In this document: positions 26,802 through 36,263 of the stretch, piece by piece
How the letters are laid out: every line of letters begins with the position of its first letter
Numbering within the stretch: position 1 is the stretch's first letter
Source: Myxococcales bacterium
Lineage (GTDB): Bacteria; Myxococcota_A; UBA9042
DNA length: 64,000 bases
NCBI GenBank assembly: GCA_009692425.1
Contig: SHZF01000002.1
Location: forward strand, 109,770 to 173,769
Direction: 5' to 3'
Notes under the pieces: generated by a model
The model's database searches: none
Told to the model about the DNA's origin: nothing
Seen by the model: only the letters and a program-made list of their open reading frames with translations
Made by a program: the position numbers and the translations under genes

Positions 26802-28783
26802 CGGACCCCGGCTGGCTCCCGGGCCACCTGCCGGCGCACCGTCCGCGCGCCGCGCCGTTGTCGGCAATCTGCGCCGTAGCGGTACTTGTGGCCGTCTGCG
26901 CGGCGGCGCAACCGGCTCGCGCCGACACGCAGAACTTCGACCTCAGTGCCCGCATCTACTCGAAGCATCTGTACCAGAACGACGCCAACCAGGGCTTGCT
27001 GATGCTCGGCAACCCGTTCTGGCCCGACGATGTGGCCGGACACAACGGCGTTGGCTCCGAACTCGAGCTGTCGATTCGCGGCCGCGTGAGCCCTCAGGTC
27101 GAGACGGGCGCACGCATCGCATCGCGTTTCGGCGAGCGCTGGCACGACTGGTGGGAATCGGGCAACTCGCTGTACGACGGCAAGCTCAACACGTCGGGCG
27201 ACTCGGCAGGCCTGAACCGGGCGGCGTACTTGAAGTTGCGCGGCACCTACATCCAAGTCGCCCCGGAGGCGGCCGGCATCGACTGGGTGCGCGTCGGAGC
27301 GTCGGACCTCGCCATGTTCAACCCGTGGACGATCGGCAAGGTGCGCTACATCGACCGCGACAACGGTCGGGGCTACTTCGCGGCAGGGCGGTTCGGCGCC
27401 GACGACGCCTGGCAGTGGCACGCTGCGGCGATCGCGCTGCCCAAGCTGTGGGTCGGGCCGTGGTGGTCGACGGGTGTAGGCGACCCCGCGCTCGCAAACG
27501 CCTTCTGGTCGCGCGATTGGGCCTACGCCGGCAGCCTGCGCTGGCGGGTGGGCGAGGCGACGACCGTGCGCCTGGTCGGCGACGCCACGCAGGACCTCGA
27601 AGTCGACGTCGCCGACCCCGATGCCGTGGGGTCGAAGAACGCCACCTGCAAGGATGCGCTGGGCAATCCGATCGCCGGATGCGCGCCCGACCACGCCGTC
27701 GACCTGTACACACGCTATGCGAGCGCCAACGCGACGGTCGACTTCGACAGCCAGCCGCTCGATTGGCTGCGCGTGCAGGGCCTGGTCGGCGTGTCGTGGC
27801 AGCAGATCGACCCCAAGCTCACGGCCAACGCCGTACAGCGCAACCAGGGCTTGTCGCCCATTGCCTACCGCGACGGCGGCGACGTGGCCACGACACTGCG
27901 GGTTGGCGCCCAGGATCCGTGGGAGGTCGGCCTGTCGCTGCAAGGCGAGTATTTCAACGTGGGTGCGGACTGGAATTCGATTTTCGGCGCGCGCCGCGAA
28001 TCGGATGTGTTGCTGACAGAAGGTCTCGTCGGTGGCGGTGGGCAACTGCCGACGCTGAATCTGGCTAACGAGTTCCTCGATTTCGACGAGGACTGGGTCG
28101 AGACGTGCATCGGTTGGCACGGCGGCACGGCGCTGGCCACGTACGAGCACGGCGATGCCCGGCTCCACCTCGAGGTCACCCACATCGAGTACAACACGAA
28201 CCGTCAGGACCGCGACGTGGCCCAGGTGTACCCCGATTTCCTGCACGGCGACGGCTTCACCGACATCGCCCTGTACGACTACGCCAACGTGACCGACCGC
28301 GGCCGCGACCCGCGCTCGGCCTTCCGCAAGAATCAGTACCGCCGGACCGACATTGCCGTGCTGCGCGGGCGGCACCTGATCGACGTCGGCCGCGGCATCG
28401 AGCTCGAGTGGAAGGCCAAGGCGATCCACGATGTCGACTACCGCCGGCTGGTTGGGCCCGGCGCGACGAAAGACGACTACGACGGCACGATCGTGCAACT
28501 GCGCGGGCACGTGGCGGTCCCGGTCGCGGACGGCGTCAAGCTGGGTGCGTTCACGCAGGGTGAGCAGTGGGACGAACAGAACCGGCGCGGCACCCTCGAA
28601 CTCGGCTACGGTGACGACACCACGTGGAAGTGGACGGCCGGGGTCAAGGCGACCGTCATGTACGCGGGTATCAAGGCGAATTGGCACCTGGAGCACATCG
28701 CGAAGGCCCAGGACCGCGAGCGCGAGCCGGATCAGGCGTGGTCGGTGTGGCGCTCGAAACTGACCGTCGAGGCGGCGTGGTAG
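26798..28783 (+). CDS. putative outer-membrane beta-barrel protein
   Basis: The GTG at 26798 overlaps the previous stop as GTGA and begins a signal peptide (core AICAVAVLVAVCAAA, cleavage after ARA). The mature 620 residues alternate polar and aromatic/hydrophobic residues in many short strands separated by Asp/Gly-rich turns, as in outer-membrane barrels. The last strand ends in a Trp (A-A-W), suitable as an assembly signal. One loop holds a Cys pair (T-C-K ... G-C-A). I do not recognise a specific family. Coupling to a carbohydrate-binding-type protein suggests a surface glycan function, but this is inference. Confidence 0.7.
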   Translation: MTDPGWLPGHLPAHRPRAAPLSAICAVAVLVAVCAAAQPARADTQNFDLSARIYSKHLYQNDANQGLLMLGNPFWPDDVAGHNGVGSELELSIRGRVSPQVETGARIASRFGERWHDWWESGNSLYDGKLNTSGDSAGLNRAAYLKLRGTYIQVAPEAAGIDWVRVGASDLAMFNPWTIGKVRYIDRDNGRGYFAAGRFGADDAWQWHAAAIALPKLWVGPWWSTGVGDPALANAFWSRDWAYAGSLRWRVGEATTVRLVGDATQDLEVDVADPDAVGSKNATCKDALGNPIAGCAPDHAVDLYTRYASANATVDFDSQPLDWLRVQGLVGVSWQQIDPKLTANAVQRNQGLSPIAYRDGGDVATTLRVGAQDPWEVGLSLQGEYFNVGADWNSIFGARRESDVLLTEGLVGGGGQLPTLNLANEFLDFDEDWVETCIGWHGGTALATYEHGDARLHLEVTHIEYNTNRQDRDVAQVYPDFLHGDGFTDIALYDYANVTDRGRDPRSAFRKNQYRRTDIAVLRGRHLIDVGRGIELEWKAKAIHDVDYRRLVGPGATKDDYDGTIVQLRGHVAVPVADGVKLGAFTQGEQWDEQNRRGTLELGYGDDTTWKWTAGVKATVMYAGIKANWHLEHIAKAQDREREPDQAWSVWRSKLTVEAAW

Positions 28784-28928
28784 CGCGATCGCGCCGCGAA
28801 ACCGGAGAGGCATGCAGACCCCAGCAGGGGTGGATTGCGTTGACACTCGGGGGTCCAGAGGCGCAAACACGGGAGCAGGCGCTTGAAACGAGCGCGAATA
28901 CACCACCCGCAGCATGTGAGGGGGCCAG

Positions 28929-30041
28929 ATGTCCAGTATTCTCGATAGAGTGTCGGCGGCAGTCAACGAAGCGGCGGCTGCAGCGCGCGAGGAGGCTGAG
29001 AAGGGCGTGCTCAAGGCCGAATACACGGCCATGGACATCGAGATCAAGGGCGAGGGTGGCCCCGACGGCACGGCGGCCACGTCGGAGAAGTCGTCGGCTG
29101 AGGCCACGGCCGGCGCGGCCGGCACGCTGGAACTGCCCACGTACGACGCCAAGACGATTGAAAAGCAGGATACGGAGGACAACACCGGCACAGCAGCCGC
29201 GGCGTCGAACGACACGAAGGGCACGACGACCGCCGGCGCACTCAGTGAATTCGAAGCCAAGAAGTACGAAGCGCTCGACATCAAGATCGACGAGACGAAG
29301 GACAACACGGGTGCGGCCGTCAAGAACGCCGTCAGCGAAGGCATGACCACGCCAGGCGCGCCGGGAGAACTGGAACTGCCGGAGTACGACGCGCTGGAGA
29401 TCGAGAGCAAGGACGCCGACCCCAAGGGCAAGCTCGGCAAGATGAAACTGCCCGAGTACGACGCCAAGGACATCGAGATCGACGAGACTGTCGACAACAC
29501 AGGAGAGTCGACCGTCAACGAAATCAGCAAAGGCATCGCGACGGCCGGCAAGCTCGTCAAGACCGTGCTCGACCTGCTCAGCGGCGGCGGCAACGGCCCG
29601 GAGACCAGCGAGCGCAAGTTCGACCACCATGGTGGGTTCCGGTTCGAGGTGCAGTTGGGCCACGTCAAGGCCGGCTCGTTCCGCGCAGTCGATGGGCTGT
29701 CGACGACCATCGAGGTCATCGAGTACCAGGGCGGCAAGGACCTGTACGCGCGCCAACTGCCGGGTCGGCCGAAGATCGCGCCGGTCGTGCTGAAGAAGGG
29801 CTACGTCAACACCGCCGTGCTGTGGAACTGGATGAAGGCGACGATGGACGGGTCGTTCCAGCCCGAGGACGTGTCGGTCATTCTGATGGACGATTCCGGC
29901 CAGGTCGAGATGGCGCGCTACAACCTGCTGGGCGCTTGGCCATCGCGCTGGGCGGGCTGGCAACTCGACGCCAATGGCTCCAACGCCATGGTCGAAGAGA
30001 TGGAACTGCAGGTGCGCGAACTGCAGCGCGCAGAGGGCTGA
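28929..30041 (+). CDS. contractile tail/eCIS tube protein (T4 gp19 family) with acidic repeated N-terminal extension
   Basis: Residues 230-368 match the phage tail tube family (T4 gp19, Pvc/Afp tube proteins): GFRFEVQLGHVKAGSFRAV, then TTIEVIEYQGG, LKKGYVNTAVLWNW and NLLGAWPSRW. The first 230 residues are foreign to that family. They are an acidic, low-complexity region with about five pseudo-repeats of a [E/K/T]-Y-x-A-x-x-I-x-I block followed by D-N-T-G or similar. The ATG follows GTGAGGGGG. No sheath, baseplate, spike or ATPase gene is nearby, so this is an orphan tube-like protein. It could be an effector adaptor or cargo for an injection system encoded elsewhere. Confidence 0.85.
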   Translation: MSSILDRVSAAVNEAAAAAREEAEKGVLKAEYTAMDIEIKGEGGPDGTAATSEKSSAEATAGAAGTLELPTYDAKTIEKQDTEDNTGTAAAASNDTKGTTTAGALSEFEAKKYEALDIKIDETKDNTGAAVKNAVSEGMTTPGAPGELELPEYDALEIESKDADPKGKLGKMKLPEYDAKDIEIDETVDNTGESTVNEISKGIATAGKLVKTVLDLLSGGGNGPETSERKFDHHGGFRFEVQLGHVKAGSFRAVDGLSTTIEVIEYQGGKDLYARQLPGRPKIAPVVLKKGYVNTAVLWNWMKATMDGSFQPEDVSVILMDDSGQVEMARYNLLGAWPSRWAGWQLDANGSNAMVEEMELQVRELQRAEG

Positions 30042-30054
30042 TTCAAGCCCGGGT

Positions 30055-30137
30055 AGACATCTCCGGCGCGAGAAGACATCTCCGGCGCGAGAAGACATCT
30101 CCGGCGCGAGAAGACATCTCCGGCGCGAGAAGACATC
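30055..30137 (+). repeat. 19-bp intergenic tandem repeat, about 4.4 copies
   Basis: The unit agaagacatctccggcgcg is perfect at 30071-30089, 30090-30108 and 30109-30127, with partial copies at both ends. It fills the 94-nt gap between the tail-tube gene and the converging amidohydrolase gene. The amidohydrolase stop codon lies in the last partial copy. Confidence 0.95.
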
Positions 30138-31815
30138 AACGCGAAGCGCGGAACGTTACCCTTCCATCGACGACAACCAGCAGCGGCTCGACCGCCTCGC
30201 CGCCCTGCAACAGCAGCACCGGGTCGCGCGACCACAACACGAAATCTGCCCGCGCGCCGACTGTCAGGGGATCGGCCAGCCCCGTGCCACCGGACACGGC
30301 GCGCAGTGCCATGTCGACATCGACCGTTTCGCCGACCGCACGACCGGCCTGGGCCGGCGTGAGGCCGACCTGTGCGAGATTGCGTGCCATCGCCAGCGGG
30401 TCGCTCGGTCCGACGGGCAGGTCCGAGCCGGCGATCACGGGCGCAACGGCCGCCAGTGACGTGGCGCGGTAGGCCCAAGGCATGCGTTCCGCGCCCAACC
30501 TTGCGGCCGCAAAGCTGGCGTCGGCCGGCGCGTGCAGGGGCTGGATGGAGAACACGATGGCGAGGCCGCGCAAACGCGCGAGTGTGGTCGGGTCGATGAC
30601 CTGCGCGTGCTCTATGCGGGTGGGCAGGGCATCTGCGGGTCGCCTCATGCCGGCAAGCACGCGCGCAATCTGGGCGACCGCAGCGTCGCCGATGGCGTGC
30701 AGGGCCACCTGGATGTGCTGCGCATCGGCCGCCGCAAGCCACTGGGCCAACTGGAGGTCTGCGTGGTGCAGAGTCCCCGCTGTCGCGGCGTCAGCGTAGG
30801 GCTGGGCCAACGCGGCCGTGCGCCCGCCCAGGCTGCCGTCCAACCAGAACTTGACGCCCGCAACGTGGACGAGGCGGCTGCGGTACGGACGCACGTTGCC
30901 GGCCTCGCCGCGCAGCGCGGGACTGAGCACTTCGCCGCGCAACAGGCGCTGGCCGGCAGTCGATTCGCCGTCGAGAAACAGCACCGTGCGCACAGGCAGG
31001 CGCCCCTCGAGTTCGAGCGTTGCCAACGCATTGTGCAGCCACTCCGGAGCGCCCATCGCGTGGATTTCTGTGATGCCTTTTCGGCTCAAGCCGTGGAGCA
31101 CGTCGAGCAACAGGGGCTTGAGCCGTTCGACACGCGGGGCGGGCAACTCGCGCCACGCACGGCCCGCCAGCCGCTCCTCGATGCGCCCTGCCGCCGCCGT
31201 GACTTCGTGCGCCAGCGGCACGGGAAACGCACGAGCCAGCGCGAGACTGCAGATGGCGCCGTGCCCGTCGGCGCGGCTCAGGTAGACGCGCGCTCCGCGG
31301 GCCGCACGATCGAGGTCGATCGCGCTCAGCCTCTGCCACAGCGGCTGGCGCAGGCCAAAGCCCCACACCCAGCCACCGTAGCCGTTCGCCACAACGGCAG
31401 CGCTCACACGTTGCAGCACGTCGGCGTCCGCGTCGGCATCGCGCAGATCGATCGCATCGGCCAGCAAGGCGGCGCCTTCGAGGTGCACATGGGCATCGAC
31501 GAAGCCTGCCAGTAGCACGCCATTCGGTTCGCGCACGACCGAGGTCGTCGGGCCCACCAACTGCAGCACGCCGTCGGCTGTGCCGCGGGCGACGATGCGA
31601 CCGTCGCGCACGGCCACGGCTTGGTCGCCCACCACACCACGCAGCGTGCCCGCGATGACGACGAGATCGGGCGTGCCGCGGTCGTCGGAGTCGGCGCGCG
31701 GCGGGGGCGCTTCGGGTGGCGGTACGAGGAACGCCATGACGGCTTGGCATCCCGCAGCCAATGCCAGCAGGGGGAGGCCGATCACGGCCCACCGGCACCG
31801 CGCCGGCCGCGTCAT
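30136..31815 (-). CDS. amidohydrolase family 3 (YtcJ-like) lipoprotein
   Basis: The ATG at 31815 overlaps the upstream stop as ATGA. The protein starts with a lipoprotein signal ending LAAGC. The metal-dependent hydrolase shows LLAGFVDAHVHLEG (first metal ligands), KFWLDGSLGG (the carboxylated-Lys/Gly-rich region of YtcJ enzymes), HAIGDAAVAQ, RIEHAQVI and VIAGSDLPVGP. The C-terminus returns to the composite beta-sandwich (GARADFVLWSRDPV). YtcJ-type enzymes cleave amide bonds in varied small molecules. The lipid anchor makes this an envelope enzyme. The substrate is unknown. Confidence 0.85.
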   Translation of the reverse strand: MTRPARCRWAVIGLPLLALAAGCQAVMAFLVPPPEAPPPRADSDDRGTPDLVVIAGTLRGVVGDQAVAVRDGRIVARGTADGVLQLVGPTTSVVREPNGVLLAGFVDAHVHLEGAALLADAIDLRDADADADVLQRVSAAVVANGYGGWVWGFGLRQPLWQRLSAIDLDRAARGARVYLSRADGHGAICSLALARAFPVPLAHEVTAAAGRIEERLAGRAWRELPAPRVERLKPLLLDVLHGLSRKGITEIHAMGAPEWLHNALATLELEGRLPVRTVLFLDGESTAGQRLLRGEVLSPALRGEAGNVRPYRSRLVHVAGVKFWLDGSLGGRTAALAQPYADAATAGTLHHADLQLAQWLAAADAQHIQVALHAIGDAAVAQIARVLAGMRRPADALPTRIEHAQVIDPTTLARLRGLAIVFSIQPLHAPADASFAAARLGAERMPWAYRATSLAAVAPVIAGSDLPVGPSDPLAMARNLAQVGLTPAQAGRAVGETVDVDMALRAVSGGTGLADPLTVGARADFVLWSRDPVLLLQGGEAVEPLLVVVDGRVTFRASR

Positions 31816-32333
31816 CGAGGTGCCTCTGGCGTGAGGTGGACCCGCACGAGGCGCAGGCGGTCGGAGAAGCCGGGAAACGCTTCCAACGCCCACGGTTCTC
31901 CCTGCCGTCGCGCGACCTCCGCAAGCAGCGCCGCGCGCCCGATGTATGTCGGGACACCCCACGAACGAAGCTTGCGCAGCACGGCCGGCCACACGGCGTC
32001 GAATTCGGCGTCCGTCAGGCGCACCTTGCCCATGCCGGCAGGCGTCCCATAGGGGCAATCGTCGGCGAGGAAGCCTTGGCTCACCACGTCGCGCGCCGCG
32101 TGGCACCACGGAGCCCGCGCGAAGCGGTCGGCGTAGACCGTGCAGCGAAAGCGGCCGGGGCCATCGGCGGCGAGAAACTGGCAATGCAACCCAGGCACCA
32201 CGACAGTGCGCCCTTGGATCGGCACGGCGACGTGGCAACTGGCACCACAGCGGCGACAGGTCGCTTCCCACGCGGCAGCGACGGCAGGGGCAGGGCGGGC
32301 CACGCTGGCGGCGACCGGCTCGGCGCGCTTCAC
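31812..32333 (-). CDS. YkgJ-like Cys-cluster (zinc/iron-chelating) protein
   Basis: The GTG at 32333 overlaps the PEGA gene stop as GTGA. The 173-residue protein has C-R-R-C-G-A-S-C near residue 26, then H-C-Q-F-L, F-R-C-T-V-Y and A-P-W-C-H. This is close to the CxxC..CC, C..L, C.iY..RP..C pattern of the YkgJ family, which is thought to bind Zn or an Fe-S cluster. One Cys of the usual CC pair is replaced by His. The role is unknown; position suggests co-expression with the kinase/PEGA genes upstream and the amidohydrolase downstream. Confidence 0.7.
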   Translation of the reverse strand: MKRAEPVAASVARPAPAVAAAWEATCRRCGASCHVAVPIQGRTVVVPGLHCQFLAADGPGRFRCTVYADRFARAPWCHAARDVVSQGFLADDCPYGTPAGMGKVRLTDAEFDAVWPAVLRKLRSWGVPTYIGRAALLAEVARRQGEPWALEAFPGFSDRLRLVRVHLTPEAPR

Positions 32334-33511
32334 TCGGTTGGCTGTCCGTCGGGCGCGTGGGTCGGCGCGTCGGCGGCCGCGCTCAGACGGAGATGCACCG
32401 CCCCATCCTGCCCAGGGCGCACCGCAGCCGTCGCCGCCGCCGGCTCGCGTACGAAGAACAGGTAGCTGGCGATCGCCGTGGCCAGGCCGATGGTCGCGTA
32501 GGATGCGCCCAGCCAGTGCTTGTTGGAGGCTTTCACCTTGCGTTCGGACTGCAGATCGACCAGCAGGTACGACCCCAATCCGTAGGCTCCGTAGCCGAAG
32601 ATGCCCGTGCCGACCGCAACGCCGCCCCAGCCAAGCGCTCTGCCGGGGCCGCCCCCGCCAGCGACGCCCTCGCACACCACCTCGGCAGTCGCGTCCATCT
32701 CGACCTTGACCGTGGCTTGGAAGCGCTTGGGTCCGCGGCTGCACACCACCTCGTGGCCACCGACGGACACGGCCAATGCCGGGCTGCGGTCGCCGGCGCG
32801 CGCCCCATCTGCGATGTCGATGGTGCCCCCATCGACCTGCACCTCGACGCCAAGCAGGCCGCCCGGCACCACGACGACCAGGCTGCCACCCATCGGCACG
32901 AGCGTGATGCGGACCTCCGTCGGGGCACCCAAGTTCATCTCCGCCACGCGCACCACCGGTCGGTAACCTGGAGCGGCCACTTCGATGCGGCGCTTGCCGG
33001 GCGGCAACCACTTAATGTAGCCGCCTTGCGATGTCTCACCCTCGACCGACACGACGGCGCTTGCGGCCGGCTGCACGGTGACCTTGAGTTCGCTCGACCG
33101 CTTCATTTCGTCGGCGACCTGGGCGCGCTCGTCGGCGAGCGGTTTGGCGAGCGGCTTCGGTAACTGTGGAGAATCCGCCAGCTTCAGCGCGTCGTCGGCC
33201 TCGCGCAGCCGCGACAGCCTGTGCAAGATGCGGCCGCGCAGGAACACGATGCTGGGGTGGGCGAACAGGCGTTCGGCCTCTTGGGCCTGTTCCAGCGCCT
33301 TGGTCAGGTCGCCTGCTTCGAATTTCTCCTTGGCGTCCTTGTACAGCGCATTGGCCCGCGTCTCCGTCTGTGCCAGCGCGACTGTGGCGTGGCCAACCGA
33401 CGCGACGGCGACAGCGAGCGCGACCGCCCACACCCACGCAGCACCGTCGAGGCGCAGCGGGGAGGCGGCCCTTGTCTGGTCAAGTGTTGTTCGAATCGTC
33501 GCCACGATCAC
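32330..33511 (-). CDS. PEGA-domain protein with TPR-like N-terminus and membrane segments
   Basis: After an N-terminal hydrophobic signal or anchor (about residues 26-46), one to two TPR-like helices (NALYKDAKEKFEAGDLTKAL) precede a PEGA-type beta region (about 140-205, with W-L-P-P-G-K-R-R-I-E-V-A-A-P-G-Y). Two hydrophobic segments lie near 300-345. PEGA proteins accompany Ser/Thr kinases in Myxococcota. The gene just upstream is a PEGA-containing kinase. The GTG start (33511) lies inside a 17-bp repeat array and has no good ribosome site, so the start is uncertain; the stop is coupled (GTGA) to the YkgJ-like gene. Confidence 0.75.
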   Translation of the reverse strand: MIVATIRTTLDQTRAASPLRLDGAAWVWAVALAVAVASVGHATVALAQTETRANALYKDAKEKFEAGDLTKALEQAQEAERLFAHPSIVFLRGRILHRLSRLREADDALKLADSPQLPKPLAKPLADERAQVADEMKRSSELKVTVQPAASAVVSVEGETSQGGYIKWLPPGKRRIEVAAPGYRPVVRVAEMNLGAPTEVRITLVPMGGSLVVVVPGGLLGVEVQVDGGTIDIADGARAGDRSPALAVSVGGHEVVCSRGPKRFQATVKVEMDATAEVVCEGVAGGGGPGRALGWGGVAVGTGIFGYGAYGLGSYLLVDLQSERKVKASNKHWLGASYATIGLATAIASYLFFVREPAAATAAVRPGQDGAVHLRLSAAADAPTHAPDGQPTE

Positions 33512-33556
33512 ATCCGTTCGGAAACCACATCCAGTCGGAAATCACATCCAATCGGA
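33506..33556 (-). repeat. 17-bp imperfect tandem repeat, three copies
   Basis: Units begin at 33506, 33523 and 33540, each of the form (a/g)a(t/c)cacatcc(a/g)(t/a)tcgga with a few changes. The array covers the end of the kinase gene, the 30-nt gap and the start of the PEGA gene. Confidence 0.75.
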
Positions 33557-35407
33557 TGGCTTGGGCTTCTTCGGCGCCTTTGGAGCCGCCTTGGGCTTGG
33601 CCTTCAGCACAGCCGGCGCCGCCGTGGCGCCCAACTGCGCCGCCTTGAGCAACTGGCTCGTCTCCAGCGTGTAGTCCTCGAACTCGTCGAGTTTCAAAAC
33701 CAGCCTCTTGCTGTCGTCCCCTTCCTTGAGCTTCACCTTGTACGGTGTCGTGCCGAGCCGGATGCCTTCGACGAGCACAGCCGCGCCGACTGGCGTCGAA
33801 TCGACGGTAATCTCGTATTCGGTGGGGCCCGGTGCCACGGCGAGCGGGGCCACAGCGGGCTGGGCTGCTGCGCCCGGGCCTCCGGGCTTGGCGTTGCCCT
33901 CCCCCACGCCAGGCTGACCTTCGGCCGTGCCGCCTGGAGTTGGCTCGGCGCCCGGGGGCGGCGTGTGGCCTGCCTGCGCCGTGCTTGCTGACCCTTCTGC
34001 GGGCTTCGCGGCTGGCTCGGCGTTGCCGGCGGCGGCGGCCACCGCGGGTTCGGCGGTTGACTCAGGCTGCACAGGCGGCGAGGCCGCGACGACCGGATCG
34101 AGCTTCGGCCCACCCGCTGCGCTGCTGCCCACGCCCACTGCAACGACCGCAACGCCAGCCAGCACCGCGAGAATCAACAGGATCAGCAGATTCCGCATCG
34201 ACGGAATGCTGTCTTTGACCGCCGCTGGTTTTTCCGGCGCGCGGCGCGGCGGTGGCGCCCTGAACGTGGGCTGCAGCAGCCCTTGGGCAGCCGCCGTGTC
34301 GAGTGCCATCGTCCGCTCTTGAGACGGCGCGGCTCCTGGCGCGAGGTGCGCCACCTGATCGAGCGCCATCGTCAGGGCGGGTTCCGCCGAGAGGCCGGCT
34401 GCGACACTGTCCATCGCCCGCGTCGACTCCGGATCGGTGCCCAGCGACGGTGGCGGGACCGTGCTGCGGCGCGGCACCGCGTTGCCCGGCCGCGCCGGCG
34501 TGCGCGCCGATACGGGCGTGAAAGCTCCGCTCGGGTGATGCGTGCCGGTCAGCACTACCAGCACCACATCGATGGCGGCGATGACCTCCTCGGCGTTCTG
34601 GTAGCGCCCCGCAGGCTTCTTGGCGAGCAGCTTGAACACCAGCCGATCGAGTTCGTCGGGCAGCACCATGTCGGGTGCCACCTCGGCAAAGGACGGCGGC
34701 TGCTCCTGCACGTGCTTGATCGCCACCGCGATCGGGTCTTCAGCGACAAACGGTGGCCGCCCACACAGCATCTCGAACAGGATGACGCCCAGCGCGTACA
34801 GATCGCTCGTCGCCGCAAGCGGCAGGCCTTGGGCCTGCTCCGGGCTCAGGTAGCGCGGGGTGCCGAACATCTTGCCGGCCTGCGTGAGTTCCTGACCGCC
34901 GGATTCGAGGAACTTCGCAATGCCAAAATCGATGACCTTGATGAAGTCCTTTTCTCCATAGATTTCACAAACGAAAATGTTGTCCGGCTTGAGATCGCGG
35001 TGGATGATGCCCTTGGAATGGGCTTCGGCCAGGCTCTTGCAAATCTGTCGCATCATGTAGAGCGCGCGCTGGGGCTCGACGCGACCCCGCCGCAGCACAC
35101 CCGTGAGCGTGTCACCCGTCAGGTACTCGAGCACCATGTAGATGTACCCGTCGGACTGGCCGAAATCCAACACGCCGATTGAGTTCGGATGGCGCAACTG
35201 CGACGCGGCGCGGGCTTCCTGCTCGAAACGCGCGATCTGCTTCTCATCGGTGATGAGGTGCGGTGCCAGCACCTTGACCGCAACGACGCGGTTCGACATC
35301 TGCTGGTCGTGACCCTGGTAGACGGCGCCCATACCGCCCGCCCCGATCAGCTTGAGCAGCTTGTAGCGGCCAGCCAGCGCGCGCCCGACGAGGTTCTGCT
35401 CTGCCAT
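33542..35407 (-). CDS. Ser/Thr protein kinase with C-terminal PEGA domain
   Basis: This is a eukaryote-like kinase (about residues 12-285) with all motifs intact: [39 protein letters not shown] and [14 protein letters not shown] Pro/Thr-rich linker follows. A single transmembrane helix (about 405-425) and a Pro/Ala/Glu spacer lead to a PEGA domain (about 525-600, with [14 protein letters not shown]). The sensor domain is therefore outside and the kinase inside. FHA proteins in the window are possible readers of its phosphorylation. The ATG at 35407 gives the family start; a -10-like TATAGT lies 40 nt upstream. Confidence 0.95.
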   Translation of the reverse strand: MAEQNLVGRALAGRYKLLKLIGAGGMGAVYQGHDQQMSNRVVAVKVLAPHLITDEKQIARFEQEARAASQLRHPNSIGVLDFGQSDGYIYMVLEYLTGDTLTGVLRRGRVEPQRALYMMRQICKSLAEAHSKGIIHRDLKPDNIFVCEIYGEKDFIKVIDFGIAKFLESGGQELTQAGKMFGTPRYLSPEQAQGLPLAATSDLYALGVILFEMLCGRPPFVAEDPIAVAIKHVQEQPPSFAEVAPDMVLPDELDRLVFKLLAKKPAGRYQNAEEVIAAIDVVLVVLTGTHHPSGAFTPVSARTPARPGNAVPRRSTVPPPSLGTDPESTRAMDSVAAGLSAEPALTMALDQVAHLAPGAAPSQERTMALDTAAAQGLLQPTFRAPPPRRAPEKPAAVKDSIPSMRNLLILLILAVLAGVAVVAVGVGSSAAGGPKLDPVVAASPPVQPESTAEPAVAAAAGNAEPAAKPAEGSASTAQAGHTPPPGAEPTPGGTAEGQPGVGEGNAKPGGPGAAAQPAVAPLAVAPGPTEYEITVDSTPVGAAVLVEGIRLGTTPYKVKLKEGDDSKRLVLKLDEFEDYTLETSQLLKAAQLGATAAPAVLKAKPKAAPKAPKKPKPSDWM

Positions 35408-35446
35408 TACGTCCTTCGTCCGCCACGCCGAACCGGGGATCGCTGG

Positions 35447-35475
35447 ACTATACTACCGCGCGTGCGATGCGGAAA
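35447..35475 (-). promoter_or_regulatory. candidate promoter for the Ser/Thr kinase gene
   Basis: Read on the minus strand, TTTCCG and TATAGT are 17 bp apart, placing transcription about 33 nt before the ATG at 35407. The -10 is good, the -35 weak. Confidence 0.35.
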
Positions 35476-35591
35476 GTCCAGCACCGCCGAACAAGTCGCT
35501 GCGGGTCGGCGCTGTGCACGCGCGTTTGACCCCGTGGGCGCCCGTCGCTACGCTCGCTGCCGCATTCTCCAGCGTGGACGGGACACGGCAC

Positions 35592-36263
35592 ATGACTTCT
35601 CAGATTCCCTTTGCTGCCGTGGAATTCGCCGCGAATCCCGAGCCGCGCTGCCCCTGCGTGCTGGCGCTGGACACGTCGGCCTCAATGGCCGGCCCGCGCT
35701 TGCAGGAGTTGCAGGCCGGATTGTCGCAGTTGAAGGACGAACTCGCCGCCGACCCGCTCGCCCGCAAGCGCGTCGAACTCGCCGTGCTGTCGTTCGGTGG
35801 CTCCGTGCGCCTGTTGACCGATTTCACGACCGTCGATGCATTCGAGCCCCCGCTGCTGCGCGCCGACGGCCTGACTCCGATGGGCGGCGCCATCGCGGCG
35901 GCGCTCGACCTGGTCAAGGCCCGCAAGCAGATCTACCGTTCCAATGGGGTCGCGTACTACCGGCCGTGGGTGTTCTTGCTGACCGACGGCGAGCCCAACG
36001 ACCAATGGCAGGGGTCGGCCCATGCCGTGCGGGATGCGGAACAGAACCGGCAACTCGCGTTCTTCGCGGTCGGGATCGGCGACGCGAACCTCGACGTGCT
36101 GCGGCAGGTGTCGCTGCGGGCACCGCTGCTGCTCAAGGGGCTGCGGTTTCGCGAGATGTTTCAGTGGCTGTCGAGTTCGTTGAAGTCGGTCTCGCATTCC
36201 GGGCTGACCGACGAGACCCGGCTGGAGAATCCCGCGGCTCCGGACGGATGGGCCAAGGTCTGA
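35592..36263 (+). CDS. TerY-like VWA domain protein
   Basis: The whole 223-residue protein is one von Willebrand factor A domain. The metal-ion-dependent adhesion site is complete: D-T-S-A-S near residue 25, Thr in L-T-P-M-G-G, and Asp in LLTDGEPND. It lacks a signal peptide and is cytosolic. Together with the overlapping PP2C and kinase genes it forms a TerY-P triad, a module linked to stress or metal sensing and phospho-signalling. The ATG at 35592 precedes the conserved start. Confidence 0.9.
   Translation: MTSQIPFAAVEFAANPEPRCPCVLALDTSASMAGPRLQELQAGLSQLKDELAADPLARKRVELAVLSFGGSVRLLTDFTTVDAFEPPLLRADGLTPMGGAIAAALDLVKARKQIYRSNGVAYYRPWVFLLTDGEPNDQWQGSAHAVRDAEQNRQLAFFAVGIGDANLDVLRQVSLRAPLLLKGLRFREMFQWLSSSLKSVSHSGLTDETRLENPAAPDGWAKV

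Noticed and set aside
26576..29737. A 1053-codon minus-strand frame covering three genes
   Set aside because: It runs antisense to the outer-membrane and tail-tube genes and lacks domain character.
30055..30137. CRISPR array
   Set aside because: The 19-bp units are contiguous without spacers and no cas gene is present; the same applies to the arrays at 33506 and 41713.
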